A model generated the notes under the pieces. The model was not told where the DNA came from. It did no database searches and worked only from the letters and a program-made list of their open reading frames with translations. Shown in pieces: positions 21,136 to 27,511 of a stretch of 64,000 bases of DNA. This DNA comes from Candidatus Aalborgicola danicus (GTDB taxonomy: Bacteria > Pseudomonadota > Gammaproteobacteria > Burkholderiales > Burkholderiaceae_C): contig JADJBC010000060.1 in assembly GCA_016703945.1 (NCBI GenBank), positions 1 to 64,000 of the forward strand. The letters run 5' to 3'. Position 1 is the first letter of the stretch, and the number at the start of each line of letters is the position of its first letter. The position numbers and the translations under genes were made by a program.

Positions 21136-22217
21136 GGGTCATTTTTGCCGGCACCCCCGAATTTGCCCGCGTTGCGCTGGAGCGTTTGCACGCCAGTGGC
21201 CACACCATCGCGCTGGTTTTGACCCAACCCGATCGGCCGGCAGGGCGCGGCATGAAGTTGCAGGCCTCCGCCGTCAAGCAATTTGCCCTGCAACGCGGCA
21301 TTGTGGTAGCCCAGCCCCGCAGCCTCAAACTCGATGGCAAATACCCCGAGGACGCAGCCAATGCGCGACAGGCTATTGCCGATGCGCAAGCCGATGTGAT
21401 GGTTGTTGCGGCCTACGGCCTGATCCTGCCGCAGTGGGTACTCGATGAGATGGCCCCCACGCTCCCCGCTGCGCGTGGTTCGCTGCCCCCCGAGGGGGCT
21501 CTCGCGCCTAGGGGCGGCCCGTCGGCGCTCACGCCCGTTCAGAGCAAGCATGGTTGTCTGAACATTCACGGATCCCTGCTGCCGCGCTGGCGTGGGGCGG
21601 CACCCATCCACCGCGCCATCGAAGCCGGGGATGTGGAAACCGGCGTCACCATCATGCAGATGGACGCAGGCCTGGACACGGGCGACATGCTGCTGATGCA
21701 CAGCCTGCCCATTACTGCGACGGACACCACGGCATCGCTGCATGACCGGATGGCCGACCTGGGTGGAAAACTGATTGTGATGGCGCTGGACTTGGCGGCC
21801 GCAGGACGGCTCAAGCCTGTGGCCCAACCGACAGATGGCGTGACCTACGCCCACAAGATCGAAAAACACGAAGCAGCCATCGACTGGCATCAGGATGCAC
21901 GGCACATCGTGCAACGGGTGCGCGCCTTTAATCCGTTCCCTGGGGCCAGCGCAACATTTAACGGAGAAGTCATCAAGGTTTGGGCCGCACATGTCGCAGA
22001 ACAGCCTGCGCCAACCTTGGCGTTAGACCCCGTCTTGGGGCAAACTCCTGGAACAATTCTGGCTCTGGCCCCCGAGGGTATTGCAGTAACAGCTATGAAT
22101 TCAATAGCAGTTTTGACCGAACTGCAACGCCCCGGTGGCAAACGCTTGGCAGCTGCAGACTTCCTGCGCGGATTTGACATGCAACCGGGTATGCGCTTTG
22201 AATCGGTAAACCCATGA
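21132..22217 (+). CDS. fmt: Methionyl-tRNA formyltransferase carrying an in-frame repeat insertion
   Basis: The enzyme formylates initiator Met-tRNA with 10-formyl-tetrahydrofolate. A GTG start at 21132 overlaps the def stop. The N-terminal fold (RVIFAGTPEFARVALERLH) and the active-site loop (CLNIHGSLLPRWRGAAPI) are present, as is the C-terminal OB-like domain. Between GLILPQWVLDEM and CLNIHG, where the family is normally joined by a few residues, there are about 30 extra residues (TLPAARGSLPPEGALAPRGG and onward). They are encoded by a GC-rich palindromic repeat (21459-21534) also found elsewhere in this window. The frame remains open, so the protein is probably functional with a surface loop. 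The total is 361 residues. Confidence 0.93.
   Translation: MRVIFAGTPEFARVALERLHASGHTIALVLTQPDRPAGRGMKLQASAVKQFALQRGIVVAQPRSLKLDGKYPEDAANARQAIADAQADVMVVAAYGLILPQWVLDEMAPTLPAARGSLPPEGALAPRGGPSALTPVQSKHGCLNIHGSLLPRWRGAAPIHRAIEAGDVETGVTIMQMDAGLDTGDMLLMHSLPITATDTTASLHDRMADLGGKLIVMALDLAAAGRLKPVAQPTDGVTYAHKIEKHEAAIDWHQDARHIVQRVRAFNPFPGASATFNGEVIKVWAAHVAEQPAPTLALDPVLGQTPGTILALAPEGIAVTAMNSIAVLTELQRPGGKRLAAADFLRGFDMQPGMRFESVNP
21459..21534 (+). repeat. Palindromic repeat family A, copy inside fmt
   Basis: The central hairpin GCCCCC-CGA-GGGGGC lies inside the conserved context CCGCTGCGCGTGG ... GGGGCGGCCCGTCGGCG. The same architecture occurs at 45361-45480 and 46399-46595, and the closest match is the complementary strand at 48952-49014. 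The copy is a multiple of three bases and lacks stops in the fmt frame, so it adds amino acids rather than breaking the gene. Confidence 0.75.
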
Positions 22218-22960
22218 TTCTGGGGCGCGCTTACCGCCAACATCCCGAATTCCGCCAGGGCGCGCTTGACATGTTGGGCGTGGCGCCGGGCATTGCAGCC
22301 TGGGGTTTGATGACCGGCGTGGCGATGGTCAAGTCCGGCATGAGTACGGTCGAGGCCCTGCTGATGGCGGCCATTGTGTTCGCTGGTAGCGCACAGTTGG
22401 CCTCGATCCCCCTGATTCTGGCAGGGGCGCCGATGTGGGTGGTACTGGCCACCGCCCTGTGCGTGAATTTGCGTTTTGTTGTGTTCAGTGTGGACATGCG
22501 GCCCTATGTCATGCACCTGCCACTGTCGCAACGGCTGTTGGCGGGCTACCTGACAGGTGACCTGACCTACGTCCTGTTTGTGAAACGGTTTGCCGACCCG
22601 GCAACGGACACCGATGGACGCAACGGACAGATGGCCTACCTGGTCGGCAACGGTGGGGTGAACTGGATCAGCTGGACCGCCTGTAGCGTGGTGGGGGTGG
22701 TGCTGGCCAACGCCATACCCACCCAATGGGGTCTGGGCTTTGCCGGTATTCTGGCCTTGTTGGGGATGTTGTGTTCACTGGCGTCCAGCCGCTTGCGCTG
22801 GGTCTCGGCGGCCGTAGCCGGAACGGCCGCGGTCGCAGCCTTTGCGCTGCCGCTCAAGCTCAATATCCTGGTTGCCATTGCTGCCGCAGTGTTGGTCTGT
22901 GTGGTGCTTGAAAAAACCCTGCCGTCCAGCCGTGGAGCACCCCGCACAACGGGGCATTAA
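22214..22960 (+). CDS. azlC: AzlC-family branched-chain amino acid exporter, large subunit
   Basis: This 248-residue inner-membrane protein starts 4 bases inside the end of fmt (ATGA overlap). It has the AzlC core: FRQGALDMLGVAPGIAAWGL, then AIVFAGSAQLASIPLILAGA and NLRFVVFSVDMRPYV. Seven or so hydrophobic helices are visible. With AzlD it forms a two-component exporter that in Bacillus subtilis gives resistance to azaleucine. The substrate here is not evident. azlD follows 3 bases downstream and completes the system. Confidence 0.92.
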   Translation: MILGRAYRQHPEFRQGALDMLGVAPGIAAWGLMTGVAMVKSGMSTVEALLMAAIVFAGSAQLASIPLILAGAPMWVVLATALCVNLRFVVFSVDMRPYVMHLPLSQRLLAGYLTGDLTYVLFVKRFADPATDTDGRNGQMAYLVGNGGVNWISWTACSVVGVVLANAIPTQWGLGFAGILALLGMLCSLASSRLRWVSAAVAGTAAVAAFALPLKLNILVAIAAAVLVCVVLEKTLPSSRGAPRTTGH

Positions 22961-22962
22961 AC

Positions 22963-23326
22963 ATGGCCGACTTCTTTTACCGGTGAAACCAATGCCTGGA
23001 CACTTGTGACGATTGTGGCTCTGGCCGGTGTCAGTGTGTTGTCGCGCTCTTTGTTCTTCATTTCGAAGAAAGATTGGGTATTACCACTCTGGGTACAGCG
23101 CGGCCTGCAGTACGCCCCCATTGCCGCGCTGTCGGCAGTGATCGTGCCCGAGATCGTCATGACACAGGGCATGCTCATTCACACCCTGCAGGATGCCCGC
23201 TTGTACGCGGCTGCGGCCGGTGTGGGCTATTTTTTCTGGCGCAAGGGCGCCGGGCAAGTGGTGCTGGGCACCATTGTGGTTGGCATGGCGGTGTACCTGC
23301 CGTTGCACATCGGGCTGGGTTGGTGA
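22963..23326 (+). CDS. azlD: AzlD-family exporter small subunit, one frameshift
   Basis: ATG at 22963 opens MADFF and then meets a stop in a TTTT run. Removing one T (near 22976) continues as FFTGETNAWTLVTIVALAGVS and gives 120 residues. The rest has the AzlD pattern RGLQYAPIAALSAVIVPEIV and three to four membrane helices. The ATG directly after the azlC stop supports this start over the internal GTG at 23006. It acts with AzlC in amino acid export. Confidence 0.88.
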
Positions 23327-23348
23327 ACGTTTTGTTCCCCGCGCGCCC

Positions 23349-23506
23349 GCAGCGCGTCTGGGGTGAGCGCCGCCGTTCGTGTCCTCCGCCCATGCACGGC
23401 TTATAGCCGTGCATGGCCTATTGCCACAAGGTGAAGCGCATCCGCGACAGCGGATGCACAGGTCTCCCCCTTGACCTCACTTTGGCGCTCGCCCCAGACC
23501 CGCTGC
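23349..23506. repeat. Palindromic repeat family B, copy 1
   Basis: The outer arms at 23349-23371 and 23484-23506 are complementary at 21 of 23 positions. Inside are the family-B core halves: CGTGTCCTCCGCC on the left and TCCCCCTTGACCTCAC on the right. The centre is expanded by an extra perfect hairpin (CATGCACGGC, loop TTATA, GCCGTGCATG at 23391-23415) and about 45 more bases. The element fills most of the azlD-pgk gap. Confidence 0.75.
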
Positions 23507-23602
23507 TCGAAGCTGTCGTCGCGTCCATCTGGCCTTTTACAATCAGTTGAAAGCACGCAACGCCGCTGCATCGTATTTCCCACTTCCATCCGAGGTATCT
23601 CC

Positions 23603-24796
23603 ATGAACGTCATCCGCTTCTCCGATCTGTGCGCGCAAGGTAAAGTTGCCGGCAAGCGCGTTTTCATTCGCGCCGACCTCAATGTGCCGCAGGACGATGC
23701 GGGCAATATCACCGAAGACACCCGTATTCGTGCCAGCATCCCGTGCATCCAGATGGCGCTGGATGCCGGCGCTGCGGTGATGGTGACCTCCCATCTGGGC
23801 CGCCCCACCGAAGGCGACTTCAAGCCCGAAGACTCGCTGACTCCTGTGGCCGCCCGCATGGGCGAGCTGATGGGCCGCAGCATCCCCGTGGTGGCGAATT
23901 GGGTGGATGGTGTGCAGGTGAATGCAGGTCAACTGGTGATGCTGGAAAACTGCCGCGTCAACAAGGGTGAGAAAAAGAACAACGAAGAGCTGGCCAGGAA
24001 AATGGCCGCGCTGTGCGACATCTTTGTGCACGACGCCTTTGGTACCGCCCACCGCGCCGAGGCCTCCACTTACGGCATCGCCCAGTTCGCGCCAATTGCC
24101 TGCGCCGGCCCGCTGCTGGCGGCCGAGATGGATGCGATTTCCAAGGCCCTGCTTAACCCGAAGCGCCCGCTGGTGGCCATCGTTGCGGGTTCCAAGGTGT
24201 CGACCAAGCTCACCATTCTGAAGAGCCTGGCAGCCAATGTGGACCAGTTGATCGTCGGTGGCGGCATTGCCAACACCTTCATGCTGGCCGCCGGCCTGAA
24301 GATTGGCAAGAGCCTGGCAGAGCCCGATTTGCTGGACCAAGCCACCGCCGTCATCGAAGCCATGAAGGCCCGTGGCGCGGCAGTGCCCATCCCCACCGAT
24401 GTGGTGACCGCCAAGACCTTTGCCGCCGACGCGCCCGCCACCGTCAAGGCCGCGACCGACGTGGCTGACGATGATCTGATCCTGGACATTGGCCCGCAAA
24501 CCGCGCAGGCGCTGGCCGCGCAGCTGATGTCGGCGGGAACCATCGTCTGGAATGGTCCGGTCGGCGTGTTCGAGTTCCCGGCATTTGAGAACGGCACCAA
24601 GGTGATTGCCCAGGCGATTGCCGCGTCGAGCGCGTTTTCCATCGCCGGCGGTGGCGACACCCTGGCCGCCATTGCCAAGTACGGCATTGAAGACAAGGTG
24701 GGTTATATCAGCACCGGTGGTGGTGCCTTCCTTGAGGTGCTGGAGGGCAAGACCCTGCCGGCGTTTGAGGTGCTGTCGCGCCGCTTTGCCGGCTAG
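23603..24796 (+). CDS. pgk: Phosphoglycerate kinase
   Basis: The enzyme interconverts 1,3-bisphosphoglycerate plus ADP with 3-phosphoglycerate plus ATP in glycolysis and gluconeogenesis. A start at ATG 23603 (MNVIRFSDLCAQGKVAGKR) is chosen because the upstream in-frame extension crosses repeat B and has no family match. The signature KRVFIRADLNVPQDDAGN, the substrate-binding TSHLGRPTEG, the hinge and the C-terminal nucleotide loop AGGGDTLAAI are all present. At 397 residues it is full length and unbroken, unlike several neighbours. The GAGGTATCTCC before the ATG is a usable ribosome binding site. Confidence 0.97.
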   Translation: MNVIRFSDLCAQGKVAGKRVFIRADLNVPQDDAGNITEDTRIRASIPCIQMALDAGAAVMVTSHLGRPTEGDFKPEDSLTPVAARMGELMGRSIPVVANWVDGVQVNAGQLVMLENCRVNKGEKKNNEELARKMAALCDIFVHDAFGTAHRAEASTYGIAQFAPIACAGPLLAAEMDAISKALLNPKRPLVAIVAGSKVSTKLTILKSLAANVDQLIVGGGIANTFMLAAGLKIGKSLAEPDLLDQATAVIEAMKARGAAVPIPTDVVTAKTFAADAPATVKAATDVADDDLILDIGPQTAQALAAQLMSAGTIVWNGPVGVFEFPAFENGTKVIAQAIAASSAFSIAGGGDTLAAIAKYGIEDKVGYISTGGGAFLEVLEGKTLPAFEVLSRRFAG

Positions 24797-24800
24797 ATAC

Positions 24801-24840
24801 TACGTTTTTGATAGCACCTTACGCAATATTCACGAGGGGT
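24801..24840 (+). repeat. Short repeat family C, degraded copy
   Basis: The sequence TTGATAGCACC...ACGCAATATTCACGAGGGG resembles the longer family-C copies at 25184-25243, 32130-32189 and 35721-35765. Those share a broken TAGC palindrome followed by TTGCGCAnATTCCACGAGGGCT. It starts immediately after the pgk stop codon. Confidence 0.5.
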
Positions 24841-24860
24841 AAAGGCGAAATTGGCGGAGC

Positions 24861-25085
24861 CTAATGTAGCCTGATCGACTGCAGATAGTCACCTGGCTTG
24901 GTCGGTTTCAAGGGCTTTTCCGGCATCATTTTCCTCAGCTGCGCAATCGCAGCGTCCAACTGCGCGTCGCCCCCGAGGGTCGTCGCCTGCGGCGGGTTAT
25001 CAACCTCTATGTCCGGCTTGAAGCCAACACCTTCGATGATGAACTGGCCCTGCGCCGTCATCTGGCCGTATTTTGCGGCGCGCAT
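24861..25085 (-). pseudogene. C-terminal fragment of an S41 (tricorn-type) peptidase
   Basis: The 74-residue frame contains GQFIIEGVGFKPDIEVDNPP and DAQLDAAIAQLRKMMPEKP, which match the extreme C-terminus of tricorn-like S41 peptidases. The catalytic Ser/Lys region and propeller domains are missing. Upstream on the minus strand (above 25085) the sequence is unrelated and runs into the family-C terminator repeat and prfH. The most likely reading is a peptidase gene truncated when the island to its right was inserted or rearranged. A function for the fragment is not expected. Confidence 0.6.
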
Positions 25086-25136
25086 GATGCCGTTGTCCAG
25101 CCTCTATCGTGTCGAACGGCGCTACTCCTCGTCGCG

Positions 25137-25243
25137 ACAAAAAGCCCCGCCAGCTTCACAACTGCGGGGCGTTGTCAATGTGCAATTTGCTATTCACTTA
25201 ATAGCAGCTTGCGCACATTCCACGTTGGCTACAGCCCGATTTG
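25137..25243. repeat. Terminator plus family-C repeat, left copy bounding the accessory island
   Basis: This 107-base unit is about three quarters identical by eye, and in the same orientation, to 32084-32189. The first 34 bases contain the GCCCCGC ... GCGGGGC stem. The second half carries the family-C sequence ending TTCCACG...GGCTACAGCCCGATTTG. The two copies enclose the rtcB-prfH, helicase and AAA-TOPRIM genes. Confidence 0.7.
25138..25170 (-). terminator. Rho-independent terminator downstream of prfH
   Basis: Read on the minus strand, the stem GCCCCGC-AG ... CT-GGCGGGGC is followed by TTTTTGT. It lies about 95 bases after the prfH stop codon and would end the rtcB-prfH transcript. Confidence 0.75.
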
Positions 25244-25265
25244 GCATTGAGTTTTCGAGTCCAAA

Positions 25266-25904
25266 CTATATCTCTACAAATCCCTCCCCTCTGAACACGC
25301 GCCCCGCGTTCCCCCGCTCCACGCCGTAGTGTTGTAGCCAGCGCGCGTTACGCGCGGCATTGGTGTCCTCGGTCGCGGCGCTGGCCAGTTTGTGGGCCAG
25401 CAGCGCGCGGGCCAGGCGCTTGTTGGCGTGCTGGCTGCGCTCAGTTTGCACCTTCACGCTCAGGCCGGTGGGCACATGCGTCGCACGCACGGCGGAGTCG
25501 GTCTTGTTGACGTGCTGGCCGCCGGGGCCGCTGGCACGCAGGGTTTCAAAGCGCAAGTCGCCGTCGCGCAGCGCTTCACTCGCACTCGGCGCATCGGGCT
25601 CAAACACCTCTGCGCCGATGAACCAGTTTTTGCGCTTGTGCCCTGGCCGGTAAGGGCTGGGGCAAGTCCATTGCACGCTGCCGCGCCAGCGCTGTGCCAC
25701 CGTGTGGGCGGCAGCGCCTTCCAATGCCAGCAGCACGGATCGCAAGTTGCATGGCTTGTCGCCCGGAATCTGTTCCAGCGGTTCGGCCGTCACGCCCGCG
25801 TCTGCGCATTCACGCAGCAAAACTTGCAAAGCCTTGCGCACGGCCAGGCAGCATTCCTCGGGCCCCGTATTGGCGGTGAGTTGTAGCAAGATCATGCGCA
25901 GCAC
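25266..25904 (-). CDS. prfH: Peptide chain release factor homologue PrfH
   Basis: PrfH releases nascent peptides from ribosomes whose decoding centre has been damaged. In characterised cases it works with an RtcB-type ligase that repairs the cleaved 16S rRNA. The 212-residue protein carries the catalytic GGQ at residues 128-130 (ASGPGGQHVNKTDSAV) and lacks the codon-recognition domain of RF1/RF2, as expected for PrfH. The C-terminal RF tail is HANKRLARALLAHKL. Its start overlaps the rtcB end by 13 bases, so translation is coupled. The gene is intact and sits in a probable accessory island. Confidence 0.93.
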   Translation of the reverse strand: MLRMILLQLTANTGPEECCLAVRKALQVLLRECADAGVTAEPLEQIPGDKPCNLRSVLLALEGAAAHTVAQRWRGSVQWTCPSPYRPGHKRKNWFIGAEVFEPDAPSASEALRDGDLRFETLRASGPGGQHVNKTDSAVRATHVPTGLSVKVQTERSQHANKRLARALLAHKLASAATEDTNAARNARWLQHYGVERGNAGRVFRGEGFVEI

Positions 25905-27040
25905 TCCCCACGGGTTTTGTAGGTCAGCACCGGCTTGGTCCGCGCCAGCAGCTCCACCAGCCCGGCGCCCACCAGCGTCTGCACCACGCTGTCAATGCCC
26001 TTGTAGGCCTGCGGTGCTTCCTCGTAGATGAGCTGCTTGTCGTTGCAGATCACGCGGCTGCCCAGTGCGGTGCGCCCCATCTGTGTGGGCGTCATCAGCT
26101 TGAACAGGCGGTCTTTGCAGGCCGAACGAATCCACTTGCGCCCCGCGCCATGCGCCAACGACAGCAGCGTGTCGTGGCATAGGCGCGTGGGGTGCACCAG
26201 GTAGCTGTAGTCCCCGCGCGAGCCGGGGATCAGCACCGCACCCTGGTCCGACGGCGTGGCGCCCTTGCGGTGCAACCAGCCGACCTGGCCGTGGATGCTG
26301 GCACTGGCCACAAAGTTGTGGTGCACGTCCAGCACACAACGACCATCGGCTCGCACATGGGCCAGCAGCCGCTGCGCCACCAGTTGGCGGTTGCAGCGTG
26401 CAAAGCGCAGGGCCGCGTCGTGCTGCGCCAGATAGTCAGCAGCCTCTGCAGTGTTCGCTTTCAGGCCGCGGTGGCCAAAGGCATCTACGTGCTGGCGCAG
26501 GATGCGTTCACCCAAGCCGCGCGAGCCGCTGTGCACCAACAGCAGCAGGTGCTGCTTGTCGATACCGAGTGCGGCGAGCGCTTCGGGTGCGTGCACCGTG
26601 TCCACCTGCTGAAACTCTGCAAAGTGATTGCCACCGCCAATGGTGCCTAGCGAGGCCTCATGGCCGCAAGGCTGCACATCAGCATCGGCCATGGCTTGCG
26701 CCACAGCCGCCGCGTCTTCCATGGGGCCGTCGATATTGCCCACGCGCTTTTCCAGCTTGTCGAGCTTGATGGCGCTGGCACACAAGTCGGTCTGCCACAG
26801 CGCCATGCCGCAGCCAATGTCGTTGCCCACCAAGGCGGGGTAGAACTGCCGTGTTGAAAAAAATGCGGCCCCTACCGGATAGCCGCGCCCTGGGTGCAAG
26901 TCGGGCATGCCCGCGACGCGCTGCATGCCCTCCAGTTGCGATGTGGTGACGAGCTGCGCAATGGCAGCATCTTCCATCCACGTGGCGTCAGACGCGACCA
27001 CGTAGGCGCGGTCCGACACGTGTTTGACAAAATTGCCCAT
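25892..27040 (-). CDS. rtcB: RNA ligase RtcB, PrfH-associated type
   Basis: RtcB joins RNA 2',3'-cyclic phosphate or 3'-phosphate ends to 5'-OH ends using GTP and manganese. The 382-residue protein has the metal ligand motif GNDIGCGM (residues 72-79), GGGNHFAEF (135-143), SGSRGLGE, DVHHNFV (238-244) and the guanylylated histidine in LAHGAGRKW (His297). No rtcA or RtcR-type sigma-54 activator is nearby; the partner is prfH, read from the same transcript. This matches the RtcB2-PrfH pair known to rescue ribosomes cleaved in 16S rRNA by ribotoxins. A possible leader peptide and terminator lie upstream. Confidence 0.93.
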   Translation of the reverse strand: MGNFVKHVSDRAYVVASDATWMEDAAIAQLVTTSQLEGMQRVAGMPDLHPGRGYPVGAAFFSTRQFYPALVGNDIGCGMALWQTDLCASAIKLDKLEKRVGNIDGPMEDAAAVAQAMADADVQPCGHEASLGTIGGGNHFAEFQQVDTVHAPEALAALGIDKQHLLLLVHSGSRGLGERILRQHVDAFGHRGLKANTAEAADYLAQHDAALRFARCNRQLVAQRLLAHVRADGRCVLDVHHNFVASASIHGQVGWLHRKGATPSDQGAVLIPGSRGDYSYLVHPTRLCHDTLLSLAHGAGRKWIRSACKDRLFKLMTPTQMGRTALGSRVICNDKQLIYEEAPQAYKGIDSVVQTLVGAGLVELLARTKPVLTYKTRGECCA

Positions 27041-27146
27041 AGAAATCCAGATTCAAAAGTGATTGAAACCGGACCGGGACAGACGCTCACACCAACACCG
27101 CGCCACATACGCATCAAGCGATATGTAGCGCGCCGTGGGGCGCTAG

Positions 27147-27181
27147 AAAAGGCGGGAGAGGCTTATTGGATAAGCCCCGCC
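27147..27181 (-). terminator. Possible attenuator terminator in the rtcB leader
   Basis: On the minus strand GGCGG-GGCTTAT, loop CCA, ATAAGCC-TCTC-CCGCC forms a 12-bp stem with one bulge, followed by TTTTC. It sits about 105 bases before the rtcB start, between two divergent genes, where no upstream gene needs terminating. The stop codon of a 19-codon frame falls inside its 3' arm. Function is inferred from layout only. Confidence 0.55.
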
Positions 27182-27222
27182 ACCGCTGACCTAGCCCACA
27201 GGGAGGTCGTGTTCTTTTGCAT
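27163..27222 (-). CDS. Possible 19-residue leader peptide of rtcB-prfH
   Basis: An ATG at 27222 follows CAGGAGAACAAC, a near-perfect ribosome binding site at ideal spacing. It opens the peptide MQKNTTSLWARSAVAGLIQ, whose TAA stop lies in the 3' arm of the terminator at 27147-27181. A ribosome that reads to the stop would cover the 5' arm and prevent the terminator hairpin. No homologue is recognised. If real, it would couple expression of the ribosome-rescue operon to ribosome behaviour on the leader. A chance open frame of this length is possible; the position of the stop and the strong ribosome binding site are the arguments for it. Confidence 0.4.
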   Translation of the reverse strand: MQKNTTSLWARSAVAGLIQ

Positions 27223-27511
27223 GTTGTTCTCCTGGGTAGGTGGATGAAAGGGTGAGGTGCAGGGTTTGCGCGGTGGCTATGGGGCCTCGGCGGAAGCTGC
27301 AGGGCGCGACTCTAGCGGCTGGGCTGCGGCGTGGCAAATTTTTGTATGGAAAGTGGTGCGTTTGTGCGACAAATTGGGGTGACGTAGATGCGAGCGGAAG
27401 TGCGAACGCGATTCGGGGATGTGTTCTGACGCGTGAGCACCCGTTGCAGCGAGTTGTACGATAGACACGAGACAAAAGGATAGAGATGAAGCAAAGAGAG
27501 ATCACTGCGCG

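Noticed and set aside
20919..21992. Minus-strand frame of 357 codons over def and fmt
   Set aside because: Both sense-strand genes are well supported, and the antisense translation matches no family.
22085..22130. Family-C-like palindrome (AGCTATGAATTCAATAGC) near the end of fmt as a further in-frame insertion
   Set aside because: The protein length in that region looks normal for Fmt and only about 20 bases resemble the repeat, so chance or substitution cannot be excluded.
27041..27147. Sigma-54 promoter controlling rtcB as in RtcR-regulated operons
   Set aside because: No GG-N10-GC type -24/-12 element was found, and no RtcR-type activator gene is nearby.
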